Source of the DNA: PSRI01 sp041484195
GTDB taxonomy: Bacteria > Bacteroidota > Bacteroidia > Chitinophagales > Chitinophagaceae
Direction of reading: 5' to 3'
Length of the DNA: 64,000 nucleotides
NCBI GenBank assembly: GCA_041484195.1
Contig: JBGPHC010000008.1
Location: 1 to 64,000 of the forward strand
Shown: one piece after another, positions 53,215 through 62,699 of the stretch
Position numbering within the stretch: the stretch's first letter is position 1
Layout: every line of letters begins with the position of its first letter
Translations under genes and position numbers: made by a program
The notes under the pieces: model-generated
Databases searched by the model: none
Told to the model about the DNA's origin: nothing
What the model saw: the letters and a program-made list of their open reading frames with translations, nothing else

Positions 53215-54063
53215 ATGTTTGATTCTGTTACCGTGGTGGGAGTAGGCTTGATCAGCGGTTCGTTCAGTCTGGCTCTGAAAGAAAGAGGGCTGGTAAAAAA
53301 TGTGATCGGGGTCAGTCGCACTGCAGTTAGCATCATGAAGGCGCTGGACCTGGGGATCATTGATGAAGCCCTGCCATTGGAAGAGGCGGTAAAAAAATCC
53401 GATCTCATATACATTGCCATTCCGGTGGACGTCACGGTTCCTCTGAGTCTGCAGGTCATGGACATGATTAGTGAAAATCAAATAGTGGCAGACGCCGGAT
53501 CCACGAAGCGTGTACTCTGTGAGGCTCTTGGCCATCATCCCATGAGAAGGCGTTTCGTGGCTACCCATCCAATGTGGGGAACTGAATACAGCGGGCCGGA
53601 ATCTGCGGTGAGAGATGCTTTCACGGGACGCACCTGCGTGATTTGTGAAAAAGAAAAAAGTGACCCGGACGCTGCGGACCTTGTGGAATCTCTGTATAAA
53701 CTTTTAGGGATGAGGATCGCCTATATGGATGCCGACAGTCACGATATGCATGCTGCTTATGTTAGCCATATTTCGCATATCACTTCATTTGCCCTGGCCA
53801 ATACTGTATTGGAAAAGGAAAAAGAAGAAGATGCCATCTTTGAATTGGCAGGAGGTGGTTTTGAAAGTACTGTCCGGCTGGCGAAAAGCAATCCTGCCAT
53901 GTGGGCGCCCATTTTCATGCAAAACAGGGAGAACGTGCTGGATGTATTGAATGAACATATTTCACAATTGAGGAAATTCAAGAGCTGTCTGGAAAAGGAG
54001 AACTACGACTATCTGCTGGAATTGATGGAACACGCCAACAGGATAAGCAGGATCATCAAGTGA
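53215..54063 (+). CDS. tyrA: prephenate dehydrogenase
   Basis: A 282-residue NAD(P)-dependent enzyme converting prephenate to 4-hydroxyphenylpyruvate. The Rossmann motif VVGVGLISGSF is at the N-terminus, followed by the catalytic HPMWGTEYSGP and the AAYVSHISHI segment. It lacks an ACT domain, so feedback control may rest on transcription. It follows the aminotransferase after 10 bases. Confidence 0.93.
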   Translation: MFDSVTVVGVGLISGSFSLALKERGLVKNVIGVSRTAVSIMKALDLGIIDEALPLEEAVKKSDLIYIAIPVDVTVPLSLQVMDMISENQIVADAGSTKRVLCEALGHHPMRRRFVATHPMWGTEYSGPESAVRDAFTGRTCVICEKEKSDPDAADLVESLYKLLGMRIAYMDADSHDMHAAYVSHISHITSFALANTVLEKEKEEDAIFELAGGGFESTVRLAKSNPAMWAPIFMQNRENVLDVLNEHISQLRKFKSCLEKENYDYLLELMEHANRISRIIK

Positions 54064-54369
54064 GTCAGGGATTTGGATAGGAGCATATTCTTCGGCTAGG
54101 GTTCACTGGTATCAAACAACAATTAGCTATAGTCTCCGGGCTCCGGCGATGGAAAAAAATTGAATGGTGCTGCCGAAGTTGGTGGGTTACAGGCCCGGAA
54201 CCGGAAAGCCAAATTGTGTTACCTCTGGTTTGAAGGTTGCAGAATCGTGGCGTTCTTTTTGAAGGCATTGGAGATCAACATATATTGGTTCTTGGAGGAG
54301 GTTCGTGGAGCGGATACATTAGGCTGAAGACGGCAATAGTCGTACCTTTGCGGCAAATTTTTTAAATAT
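54064..54369. other. 306-bp intergenic region between tyrA and the helicase gene
   Basis: No coding frame of note. It contains the helicase promoter element at 54343-54350 near its right end. The gap separates the pheA-aminotransferase-tyrA block from the rest of the aromatic genes. Confidence 0.5.
54343..54350 (+). promoter_or_regulatory. TAnnTTTG promoter element for the DEAD-box helicase
   Basis: The + strand reads TACCTTTG, 20 bases before the ATG at 54370. Confidence 0.5.
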
Positions 54370-56046
54370 ATGATGACTTTTGAAGGGTTGGGTTTAGATG
54401 CGAAGCTGGTACAGGCTACCGATGCTTTGGGTTATAAGCATCCAACCCCTATACAGGAACAGGCGATTCCTGTTTTATTGAGTGGAACTAAGGACCTGGT
54501 TGGTTTGGCACAAACCGGGACCGGCAAGACTGCGGCATTTGGATTGCCGTTGTTACAACTGGTGGATGCGAACGAAAGGCACCCGCAGGCATTGGTTGTT
54601 TGTCCCACAAGGGAATTATGCCTGCAGATCGTGAGCGAAATTGAGCTCTATAAGAAATTCATTAGCGCCATGCATGTGATTGCCGTTTATGGAGGTACCG
54701 CCATCGGTGCGCAAATCAGGGAATTGAAGAGAGGCGTACAGATAGTTGTGGCAACACCTGGCCGTTTGATTGACCTCATTGAAAGAAAAGCAATCAACCT
54801 GGAACAGATCAAATACGTGGTGCTGGACGAGGCTGATGAAATGCTGAATATGGGATTCCAGGATGATATAGAATTCATACTGCAGAATACGCCCAATCGC
54901 GAAGCTACCTGGCTGTTCAGTGCCACCATGCCGCCGGAAATCCGTCGCGTGAGCAAGAAATATATGCAGAAGCCGGTGGAAATTACAGTAGGCAGAATGA
55001 ATACGGCCAATATAGATGTGGATCACCAGTATTATATTACGAGTGCTCAACACCGTTACCAGGCATTGAAGCGGCTGATTGATTTTAATCCGGGCATTTA
55101 CGGAATTGTTTTTACCCGTACCAAGGCCGATGCACAGGCTATCGCGGAAAAGCTGACCCGTGAAGGATATGATATCGACGCGTTGCATGGCGACCTTACC
55201 CAGCAGCAGCGTGACAAGGTTATGGGCGAATTTCGTGACAAGACCCTGCAGCTCCTGATCGCCACAGACGTGGCAGCGAGGGGTATAGACGTTCAGGGCA
55301 TCACGCATGTGATCAATTACGAATTGCCCGACGACGTGGAAGTGTACACTCATCGCAGTGGCAGAACTGGCAGGGCGGGTAACACCGGTATCTGCATGTC
55401 AATTATCCATAGCCGTGAGATCGGTAAGATCAAACTGATTGAAAGAATGGTGCAGGTTCCTTTCCACAAGTTGGAAATACCATCGGGCAAGGACGTTTGC
55501 AGGAAGCAGTTCTTTCATTTCATGGAAAAATTATTACAGCTCGACATCAGTCAGGGAGACTATGAACCCTATGTGCCGATGCTAAAGGAGAAATTTGCCG
55601 ACGTGAGTAAGGAAGAAGTGCTCCAAAGAGTGGCAGCACTGGAATTCGACAGGTTCCTCAAGTATTATGAAAATGCCGAGGACCTTAATATGAGGGAACG
55701 TCAGCGTGAATACCGCGAGCGGGAACCCAGATCATTTACCACGGAAAGGAGGGACATGACGCGGCGGCGCGACACAAGGGGCAGGGAATTTGGATCTAAC
55801 GGCGATTACACAAAACTCTTTGTGAACCTGGGCACGAAAGACGGGTTTTACAAGGCCAGTTTTCTACAGTTTATCCTCGACATGAGTGACCTGAGAAAAG
55901 ATGTGCTTGGAAGGATCGACATGAAAGAAATGAATTCCTGGATTGAAATTGATAGCAAGGTGGCCGGTCAGATGATCCGGTCCATCGATGGAAAAAAGTA
56001 CAAGGGAAGAAGCATCAGGATGAACGAAGCGGAAAGCAGACGATGA
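54370..56046 (+). CDS. DEAD-box ATP-dependent RNA helicase with DbpA-type RNA-binding domain
   Basis: A 558-residue helicase with Q motif (TPIQEQAIPVLL), Walker A AQTGTGKT, DEAD, SAT and the HRSGRTGRAG motif VI. After a charged RE/RD-rich linker the C-terminus (from about residue 475) is a small RRM-like domain as in DbpA/CsdA, which guides the helicase to rRNA. It is likely involved in ribosome assembly or cold adaptation. It sits inside the aromatic amino-acid cluster but has its own promoter. Confidence 0.93.
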   Translation: MMTFEGLGLDAKLVQATDALGYKHPTPIQEQAIPVLLSGTKDLVGLAQTGTGKTAAFGLPLLQLVDANERHPQALVVCPTRELCLQIVSEIELYKKFISAMHVIAVYGGTAIGAQIRELKRGVQIVVATPGRLIDLIERKAINLEQIKYVVLDEADEMLNMGFQDDIEFILQNTPNREATWLFSATMPPEIRRVSKKYMQKPVEITVGRMNTANIDVDHQYYITSAQHRYQALKRLIDFNPGIYGIVFTRTKADAQAIAEKLTREGYDIDALHGDLTQQQRDKVMGEFRDKTLQLLIATDVAARGIDVQGITHVINYELPDDVEVYTHRSGRTGRAGNTGICMSIIHSREIGKIKLIERMVQVPFHKLEIPSGKDVCRKQFFHFMEKLLQLDISQGDYEPYVPMLKEKFADVSKEEVLQRVAALEFDRFLKYYENAEDLNMRERQREYREREPRSFTTERRDMTRRRDTRGREFGSNGDYTKLFVNLGTKDGFYKASFLQFILDMSDLRKDVLGRIDMKEMNSWIEIDSKVAGQMIRSIDGKKYKGRSIRMNEAESRR

Positions 56047-56144
56047 AAAGGCCTTCTGCCGGAATTAATTTTTAAGGTGATTATGCATATAAGGGAAAAG
56101 AACCCCCGAATGATTCGCCATTCAATAGATTAATTTTCTAAATA

Positions 56145-57233
56145 ATGCAAGCAATCGAAACCAAAATGAAATCAGTCGTGCAGGAAAAATGGAATAAACG
56201 TCCCTTGATCATTTCGGGCCCCTGCAGCGCCGAAACGGAAGATCAGGTATTGGCAACAGCACAACGCCTGGCTGATACGGGCAAAGTGGATATTTTAAGA
56301 GCCGGTATCTGGAAACCCCGTACCCGGCCAGGAAGCTTTGAAGGCATTGGTACTAAGGGCCTGCCCTGGTTGCAACAGGCAAAGAAGCTCACTGGCTTGC
56401 CTGTCACGGTTGAAGTGGCCACCGGCAAACAGGTTGAAGACGCATTGCATTTTGATACGGACATATTGTGGCTGGGCGCGCGGACTACGGTGAACCCCTT
56501 CAGCGTTCAGGAAGTGGCCGATGCTTTGAGGGGCGCAGATGTGCCGGTACTCATTAAGAATCCCATCAACCCCGACCTGGAACTCTGGATCGGAGCCGTT
56601 GAGCGTGTAGCCAAGGCCGGTATTAAACAGATTGGCCTCATACACCGTGGTTTCAGCGCCTATGGAAATACGGAATACCGTAACGCTCCCATGTGGCATC
56701 TGGCCATTGAGATGAAACGCCGTAACCCCGAATTGATGATCATCAACGATCCCTCGCATATCTGCGGCCGCCGTGATATCCTGCTGGATGTGGCCCAGAA
56801 AGCCATAGACCTGGATTTTGACGGGCTGATGATCGAATCTCATATCGACCCCGACAATGCCTGGAGCGACGCAAAACAGCAGGTTACGCCTGAACGTCTG
56901 GCTGAAATGCTCGATAGCATCATTTGGAGAAAGGAAGACGTGAATTCGGAAGAATTTCATGCTGCCCTTGAAAAACTCCGCCAACAAATCAATCACCTGG
57001 ATGATGAATTGATGCAAATATTGGGGCAACGCATGAAGATTGCGGAACATATCGGAGAATACAAGAAGAATAATAATATTACCATCCTGCAGACCAACCG
57101 GTGGAACGAAATCCTGGATAGAGCATTTCAAGAGGGGGAGAAGATAGGACTGAGCAAAGAATTCATCACCCGGTATTTTGACGCCGTCCATATGGAAAGC
57201 ATCAGTCACCAGAATAGGATCATGAATAGCTGA
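56145..57233 (+). CDS. bifunctional DAHP synthase / chorismate mutase
   Basis: A 362-residue fusion. The first 255 residues are a DAHP synthase of the KDSA-like (AroA-beta) type, with SGPCSAE, RAGIWKPRTRPGSFEG, GARTTVNPFSVQ and the metal-binding MIINDPSHICGRR; it makes the first intermediate of the shikimate pathway. The last 90 residues are an AroQ-type chorismate mutase (LRQQINHLDDELMQILGQRM, IGEYKKNNN). The fusion couples the first and the branch-point reaction and may be allosterically controlled. It provides the mutase that PheA and TyrA lack here. Confidence 0.93.
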   Translation: MQAIETKMKSVVQEKWNKRPLIISGPCSAETEDQVLATAQRLADTGKVDILRAGIWKPRTRPGSFEGIGTKGLPWLQQAKKLTGLPVTVEVATGKQVEDALHFDTDILWLGARTTVNPFSVQEVADALRGADVPVLIKNPINPDLELWIGAVERVAKAGIKQIGLIHRGFSAYGNTEYRNAPMWHLAIEMKRRNPELMIINDPSHICGRRDILLDVAQKAIDLDFDGLMIESHIDPDNAWSDAKQQVTPERLAEMLDSIIWRKEDVNSEEFHAALEKLRQQINHLDDELMQILGQRMKIAEHIGEYKKNNNITILQTNRWNEILDRAFQEGEKIGLSKEFITRYFDAVHMESISHQNRIMNS

Positions 57234-57278
57234 TTTTTTGGCGATCTTCAACCCGGTGTCTGCTTAACCAGGTAAACG

Positions 57279-57704
57279 ATGGGCATTCCCAACAAACTTT
57301 TTCTTTTCGTGCACGCGATTTGGCGTGTGAACGACGCTGAACCCTGCTTATCAAAATCTATCCGTAAAGTGCTGTTCGCTCATCTGCTAAAACAGGCGGC
57401 CGAAAATGGGATCAATATCATGTGCCTGAACGGAGTGGAAGACCATGTGCATTGCCTATTGAGGCTTCAGGCTGCCCAAAATCTGGCCCAGGTCATGAAA
57501 AGCATTAAGACCAATTCCGCTGAGTGGCTGAATGGTACCAAGCTTCTTGCCGGGCCTTTTGAATGGGAAGAAGGATTCGCGGCCTATTCGGTGAGCCCTT
57601 CCGGAGTCAAAGCCGTGATGGATTATATTGAAAAGCAGGAAGACTGGCACTTGACAAGAACATTGGAAGACGAATTGAAAATATTTGAAGAATATCATTT
57701 TTGA
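57279..57704 (+). CDS. IS200-like (Y1) HUH transposase, apparently domesticated
   Basis: A 141-residue protein of the Y1 transposase/REP-associated family. The metal-binding HUH motif (His56, His58 in DHVHCLL) and the helix with the likely nucleophile Tyr116 (MDYIEKQ) are both intact. No terminal hairpins, target duplications or second gene (TnpB) are found within the short flanks, and it lies tightly in the aro operon (45 bases after the DAHP synthase, 62 before aroB). It may be a fixed single copy with a host function or a recent insertion with worn ends. Confidence 0.8.
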   Translation: MGIPNKLFLFVHAIWRVNDAEPCLSKSIRKVLFAHLLKQAAENGINIMCLNGVEDHVHCLLRLQAAQNLAQVMKSIKTNSAEWLNGTKLLAGPFEWEEGFAAYSVSPSGVKAVMDYIEKQEDWHLTRTLEDELKIFEEYHF

Positions 57705-57766
57705 ATTGTTAAATCCGGGAGATGTTTTAACGGGTCAACCCAAACTGATGCCGGCAATACAGAGAC

Positions 57767-58795
57767 ATGAAAAAGCTTAGTTATAAATTCACGACTGGAA
57801 AAACGGATTTTTATTTTGGAGCGGCCTTTTCCCATCTTTCTAAATTGGTTTTGAAAAGCGAGACCATAATCATTACGGACAAGAATGTCTTTGACAAACA
57901 TGCTTCCAAATTCAAAGGCTGGAATACGATCGTTCTGAAGCCCGGTGAGGAATTCAAAGTGCAGCAAACCGTAGATGCGGTGATTCGTCAACTGATTGAC
58001 CTGGAAGCCGGCAGGAAAACCATTCTCGTAGGCATAGGCGGCGGCGTGGTAACCGATATCACCGGATATGTCGCATCAATATATATGCGTGGACTCGCTT
58101 TTGGATTTGTGCCCACAACCCTGCTTGCCATGGTGGATGCATCCATTGGAGGCAAGAATGGAATAGATGTGGACGTATATAAGAATATGGTGGGAGTGAT
58201 CAGACAGCCTGCTTTTCTTTTGTATGATGTACATATGTTAAAGACCCTGCCTCAACAAGAGTGGGTCAATGGTATGGCGGAAATAATCAAACACGCCTGT
58301 ATCAAAGACGCGGCGATGTTTGGGTTATTGGAAAAAACCAATCTCGAAATCATAAGAAAGGACAAGAATCTGCTGCCTGCCCTGGTGGAAAGAAATGCAA
58401 AGATCAAGATCAAAATTGTGCAAAACGATGAATTTGAAAAGGGTGAAAGGAAACTGCTCAATTTTGGCCATACATTGGGGCATGCCATCGAAAATCAATA
58501 TGATCTTTCGCATGGCCAGGCGGTTGCGATTGGAATGACTTATGCCTGCACCCTATCCGGAGCATTCATGAAATTCGGTGATTCAGACAGGGTAGTGAGT
58601 CTTTTGCATCAATATGGTCTTCCTACATATGCCAAATTTGACAGCGCTAAGGTATTTGAGGTGTTGAAAATGGATAAGAAGCGACAGAAAAAGGAAATCA
58701 ATTTCATATTACTCGAAAAGATCGGGAAGGGAGTTATCCGTTCGATTCCTTTGCGTGCTTTGGAAAAAATAATTAAGGATAATTCTCAAAAATGA
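57767..58795 (+). CDS. aroB: 3-dehydroquinate synthase
   Basis: A 342-residue NAD-dependent lyase of the shikimate pathway. The NAD-binding GIGGGVVTDITGYVAS motif, the PTTLLAMVDASIGGKNGID motif, and the metal-binding Glu and His residues (EIIKHA, NFGHTLGHAIE) are conserved. Normal length. It belongs to the run aroB-aroA-aroC with short gaps. Confidence 0.96.
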   Translation: MKKLSYKFTTGKTDFYFGAAFSHLSKLVLKSETIIITDKNVFDKHASKFKGWNTIVLKPGEEFKVQQTVDAVIRQLIDLEAGRKTILVGIGGGVVTDITGYVASIYMRGLAFGFVPTTLLAMVDASIGGKNGIDVDVYKNMVGVIRQPAFLLYDVHMLKTLPQQEWVNGMAEIIKHACIKDAAMFGLLEKTNLEIIRKDKNLLPALVERNAKIKIKIVQNDEFEKGERKLLNFGHTLGHAIENQYDLSHGQAVAIGMTYACTLSGAFMKFGDSDRVVSLLHQYGLPTYAKFDSAKVFEVLKMDKKRQKKEINFILLEKIGKGVIRSIPLRALEKIIKDNSQK

Positions 58796-58819
58796 TACCC
58801 GCTCAGGGTGAGCCACGAT

Positions 58820-60106
58820 ATGATAGTGACCATGCAGCCATCAAGACTATCCGGAATTATACAGGCGCCTGCCTCCAAGAGTTCAATGCAGAGGGCCTGT
58901 GCGGCGGCTTTACTAGCCGGAGGCGAAACCATTATCAGGAACCCCGGGCACAGCAATGATGACAAGGCTTCTTTAAGCGTGATCGCTTCTCTCGGAGCCA
59001 CCGTGGAGTCATTGTCCGACGGATCTCTGAAAATTACAAGCAATGGCATTGACCCTTTCGCGACAAAAGTGAATTGCGGGGAAAGCGGGCTCGGCATTCG
59101 AATGCTTACGCCGCTGATTGCATTGAGTGGACAGGAGATCAGCATTGAAGGTGAGGGCAGCTTGTTGAACCGGCCGATGGATTTTTTTGACGAAATATTT
59201 CCGCAATTAGGCGTCACCGTTAGATCAAATGCAGGCAAACTTCCGTTGATTGTGAGGGGTCCTTTGCAACCCCGGGATATCGAAATTGACGGATCTCTAA
59301 GCTCCCAATTCCTGACCGGATTGCTGATGGCCTATGCGGCCGCGGGCGCCTCCGGTGTTTCAATTAAAGTCCGGGATCTGAAGAGCCGTCCCTATGTCGA
59401 TCTTACGCTGCGGGTCATGAAGGAATTTGGCCTGGCTGTGCCGGAAAACAGGGATTACCAGGAATTTTTCTTTACTTCCACGAGCAGGCAAACGTCCGGC
59501 GGGAGCCGAACTTACAAGGTTGAAGGCGATTGGAGTGGCGCTTCCTTCCTGTTGGCGGCGGGAGCCATCGCCGGCCCATTGGTGGTGAGGGGACTTGATC
59601 CATTATCGGCGCAGGCAGATAAAGCTATGTTGCAGGCATTGGAGAGCGCGAATGCCGGCTTCTCCGTAAATTCGGATAAGATTGAAATCCGACCCACAGA
59701 CCTGAGGGGATTTCATTTTGATGCTACCGACTGCCCTGATCTCTTCCCTCCGCTGGTCGCGCTTGCTGCATATTGCCATGGAACCACGACCATTGAAGGA
59801 GCAGGCAGACTTACGCATAAAGAAAGTGACAGGGCCATGACGCTCCGGGCAGAATTCGCCAAAATGGGAGTGAGGATAGAAGTGCAGGAAGACATCATGC
59901 GGGTGCATGGAGGGGGGAGGATAAAAGGTGCCACAGTGCAGTCCCGGCATGACCACAGGATTGCCATGTCTTGTGCGATCGCTTCGCTTGGCGCAGATGG
60001 ACCCACGGTCATTGAAGATGCAGAAGCGGTGGATAAATCCTATCCCGATTTCTTTGACGACATGCAGTCGTTGGGCGCGAAATTGAAAATTATGCAACTA
60101 TCTTAG
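58820..60106 (+). CDS. aroA: 3-phosphoshikimate 1-carboxyvinyltransferase (EPSP synthase)
   Basis: A 428-residue enzyme joining shikimate-3-phosphate and phosphoenolpyruvate. Conserved parts include PASKSSMQRA (phosphate-binding Lys), GESGLGIRML, GSLSSQFLTGLLMA and HDHRIAMSCAI. The LGIRML segment replaces the NAGTAMR-type loop of class I enzymes. The start is set to the ATG at 58820; a GTG at 58808 is possible. Confidence 0.93.
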   Translation: MIVTMQPSRLSGIIQAPASKSSMQRACAAALLAGGETIIRNPGHSNDDKASLSVIASLGATVESLSDGSLKITSNGIDPFATKVNCGESGLGIRMLTPLIALSGQEISIEGEGSLLNRPMDFFDEIFPQLGVTVRSNAGKLPLIVRGPLQPRDIEIDGSLSSQFLTGLLMAYAAAGASGVSIKVRDLKSRPYVDLTLRVMKEFGLAVPENRDYQEFFFTSTSRQTSGGSRTYKVEGDWSGASFLLAAGAIAGPLVVRGLDPLSAQADKAMLQALESANAGFSVNSDKIEIRPTDLRGFHFDATDCPDLFPPLVALAAYCHGTTTIEGAGRLTHKESDRAMTLRAEFAKMGVRIEVQEDIMRVHGGGRIKGATVQSRHDHRIAMSCAIASLGADGPTVIEDAEAVDKSYPDFFDDMQSLGAKLKIMQLS

Positions 60107-60168
60107 TGATATTACAAAGCTGGAAGTAGCGTTTGATCTTAACAGTAATAACTGCAGTAAATTTGTTT

Positions 60169-61173
60169 ATGAATAGTTTGGGTAGAATATTCCGGGTCCA
60201 GATTTTTGGCGAATCGCATGGCGAGTCAGCCGGAATTGTGATCGATGGTTGTCCCGCAGGGCTGCCCCTCGTGGTGGATGATTTCCTGCCCGATCTGGAG
60301 CGGAGGAAAGGCGGTACTCAAAAAGGTACTACGCCCCGCCAGGAAGAGGACTTGCCGGTTTTTAAGAGTGGTATATTCAATGGAAAGACAACAGGCGCAC
60401 CCATTGCCATTTTTTTTGAAAATAAGAATACAAGATCGGGGGACTACGAAAAACAGAAATCAGTGCCCAGGCCCGGTCATGCGGATTTTGTAGCCCATCA
60501 TAAATTCGGGGGCTTTGAAGACTACAGGGGCGGTGGTCACTTCAGCGGGAGGCTTACCGTAGCGATTGTCGCGGCCGGTGTAGTTGCCAGAAAACTCCTG
60601 CTCCGGGCTGTAGACCTTGAAGTTAAAGCCACCCTCCTGGAAATTGGAGGTGAAGCCAACCTGGAAGCGGGTCTCCAAAAAGCGATCGAGGCAAAGGATA
60701 GCATTGGAGGCATCGTAGAATGCAGAGTCAATAATTTGCCTATTGGACTGGGCGAACCTTTTTTTGATTCCGTGGAATCTGTTATCAGTCATGCTGTACT
60801 TTCCATACCTGCCATAAGGGCCATTGAATTCGGAACGGGCTTTGCGGCAGCCAGGATGTTTGGCAGTGAACACAACGATGCTATAGACAATATGAATGGC
60901 CATACCCGCACTAATCACGCGGGCGGAGTGGTTGGAGGCATCACCAATGGAAATGAACTGGTATTTCGCATAGCAGTCAAGCCAACTTCATCAACGCCAA
61001 AGGAACAGCAGACCCTGAATTGGGAAACCGGCAGCATGGAGAATTTTTCGGTGAAAGGCCGCCATGACTTGTGCATTGCCCTGCGGGTACCCGTGGTTTT
61101 GGAAGCCATGACCGCCATCGTGCTGGCTGATTTTATGTTGCTGGAACAACGTATCAGTAGAATATTACACTGA
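60169..61173 (+). CDS. aroC: chorismate synthase
   Basis: A 334-residue FMN-dependent enzyme completing the shikimate pathway. Signatures are GESHG near the N-terminus, the RPGHADFVAHHKFG and RGGGHFSGR motifs (FMN site) and the GGIVECRV segment. It is somewhat shorter than the 350-370 residues usual in the family, with no internal deletion apparent. The frame opens at 60133; the ATG at 60169 is directly before MNSLGRIFRVQIFGESHG. Confidence 0.95.
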   Translation: MNSLGRIFRVQIFGESHGESAGIVIDGCPAGLPLVVDDFLPDLERRKGGTQKGTTPRQEEDLPVFKSGIFNGKTTGAPIAIFFENKNTRSGDYEKQKSVPRPGHADFVAHHKFGGFEDYRGGGHFSGRLTVAIVAAGVVARKLLLRAVDLEVKATLLEIGGEANLEAGLQKAIEAKDSIGGIVECRVNNLPIGLGEPFFDSVESVISHAVLSIPAIRAIEFGTGFAAARMFGSEHNDAIDNMNGHTRTNHAGGVVGGITNGNELVFRIAVKPTSSTPKEQQTLNWETGSMENFSVKGRHDLCIALRVPVVLEAMTAIVLADFMLLEQRISRILH

Positions 61174-61190
61174 ATATTTAAAAAAAGATC

Positions 61191-61496
61191 ATGCCTATTA
61201 TCTATCATATCACCACAAAACCTGAATGGGAATCCGCTAAAAAAAAGGGATTTTATGAATCCGCCGCACTCAAAGAAGAGGGCTTTATTCATTGCTGCGA
61301 AGAGCGTCAGATAGAGGATGTGATCCGGCGTTATTTTTCGGAGAAGACCAAACTTGTGAAACTGGTGATAGACAGCCGCAAACTGACCAGCCAGCTGATC
61401 TACGATTGGTCGCCTTCCATCGAGGACACATTTCCGCATGTGTACGGCCCCATCAACCTGGACGCTGTAATTTCTATCGAGGATATTCTCTCCTGA
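61191..61496 (+). CDS. DUF952-family protein
   Basis: A 101-residue protein fitting DUF952 (opening IIYHITTKPEWESA, then EGFIHCCEERQ and HVYGPINLDAV). The fold is related to ADP-ribosyltransferase-like proteins, but the function is unknown. It follows aroC by 17 bases and precedes a thiamine-binding protein gene by 30, so it is likely the tail of the aromatic operon. Confidence 0.82.
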   Translation: MPIIYHITTKPEWESAKKKGFYESAALKEEGFIHCCEERQIEDVIRRYFSEKTKLVKLVIDSRKLTSQLIYDWSPSIEDTFPHVYGPINLDAVISIEDILS

Positions 61497-61526
61497 AATT
61501 AAATTTTCAAATTTCATAGCCACAGC

Positions 61527-61826
61527 ATGCACGATTATATTGTCAATGCTTCCATACAAATTGTTCCTATCGTTCAGGACAAACATCCCTATGCCTGGGT
61601 GGACGATGCCATTTCGGTCATTCAACAATCAGGAATCCAATATCAGGTCGGCCCCTTTGCTACCGTACTGGAAGGAACCTATTCAGAAGTCATGAAGGTG
61701 ATCAATGATATCAACGAATTACTATATGCAAAAGGATGCACAGAGTGGATTAGTAACCTGCAAATCCAAATTCGAAGTAAAGGAGATATTACGGGATTGG
61801 AAAAGACAATCAAGTTTAATTCTTGA
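61527..61826 (+). CDS. thiamine-binding (MTH1187/YkoF-like) family protein
   Basis: A 99-residue ferredoxin-fold protein of the DUF77/Thiamine_BP family (NASIQIVPI near the N-terminus, IQYQVGPFATVLEG motif). Homologues bind thiamine or related ligands in the cytoplasm. It is the last gene of the plus-strand run before the convergent minus-strand gene. Confidence 0.82.
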   Translation: MHDYIVNASIQIVPIVQDKHPYAWVDDAISVIQQSGIQYQVGPFATVLEGTYSEVMKVINDINELLYAKGCTEWISNLQIQIRSKGDITGLEKTIKFNS

Positions 61827-61891
61827 ACAGGCTACAATTGCCCAGTCATCCACAGGCTCATTTCATACTGCTTTCCATTCCATTCATGCCA

Positions 61892-61919
61892 TAAAAAACA
61901 GGCCCCTCCAAGGGACCTG
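61892..61919 (-). terminator. rho-independent terminator for the 61945-62454 gene
   Basis: CAGGCCCCT (61899-61907) pairs with AGGGACCTG (61911-61919) apart from one C/A mismatch. The A-run at 61892-61898 gives a T-run on the minus strand, so this ends the minus-strand transcript. Confidence 0.65.
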
Positions 61920-61944
61920 CAACTCCTAAGAACCGACGAACCGA

Positions 61945-62454
61945 CTATAGCCCTTGCAATTTTTTAAAAACCGAAATGCTTCCGGTCTGGGTAATTTCCA
62001 ATATCAAACTGGACCGATTGTTTCCTTTAACCAGAACAAAATAGTTGTCATCTGATTCAAAGTCTCCACTCATCAGGTCTGGGTAAGAAGGCAGATCATT
62101 GTCTTCATTGGCTCGGAATTCCAACAACTCCTGAATGGAATCAGGCCCATACTTTTTTTCAATTTGTTTCCGAACCTTCGTGGGCAAATTAGACAAGTCT
62201 AATGTGGAACAGATGCCAATCAGACCGCCATCTTTTGAAAAATAGGCCCTCAGAGCCTTTCCATCCCGCACAAAACTGGCTCGGTCAAAATTTGGTGTTG
62301 CTTCCCAACTTACGTTCGGCACAAAACCAAAATTGTCATTGAATGATCGCTGTGAAAAAAAGGTGACTTTACCTGCCTTACTTCCACTTACCGATGCGAG
62401 GCCGACATTTGCTACCAGCAAAACAATGGCCATTAATAATGCTAACTTTTTCAT
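61945..62454 (-). CDS. small secreted protein of unknown function
   Basis: A 169-residue exported protein with a signal peptide (cleavage near residue 20, GLASVS). The mature part begins with a short basic segment, then an alternating pattern with a conserved-looking WEATPNFDRASFV region and a final QTGSISVFKKL stretch, recalling PepSY-like or DUF2874-type periplasmic proteins. No clear family. It has its own terminator and is monocistronic. Confidence 0.65.
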   Translation of the reverse strand: MKKLALLMAIVLLVANVGLASVSGSKAGKVTFFSQRSFNDNFGFVPNVSWEATPNFDRASFVRDGKALRAYFSKDGGLIGICSTLDLSNLPTKVRKQIEKKYGPDSIQELLEFRANEDNDLPSYPDLMSGDFESDDNYFVLVKGNNRSSLILEITQTGSISVFKKLQGL

Positions 62455-62699
62455 AGTGCTCCTTTTATGGTTATGAATGATTGATCCGTCCTAACGACAG
62501 GAATAAATAAAAGGAGTTTAATGTACTCTTGTTAAGCGAAAGTTATCGGTGCCAGGAGAAATTATTCGAACAGGCGAACTGGAAATTTTTTGCCAATGCA
62601 TCAAATGCAGATGACAAGGCAATAAGAATTCATTAACAATCAATCCTGACCGGACCAGCCAGGACATGATTTCGGTAGCTTTAGACTCGATATTTTGTT

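Noticed and set aside
54616..57251. antisense frames of 245 and 318 codons across the helicase and DAHP synthase genes
   Set aside because: They are shadows of strongly conserved genes on the other strand; the translated sequences show no domain and odd composition.
57234..57766. complete insertion sequence around the HUH transposase
   Set aside because: No subterminal hairpins, target duplications or accessory gene could be seen in the short flanks, so only the gene is annotated.
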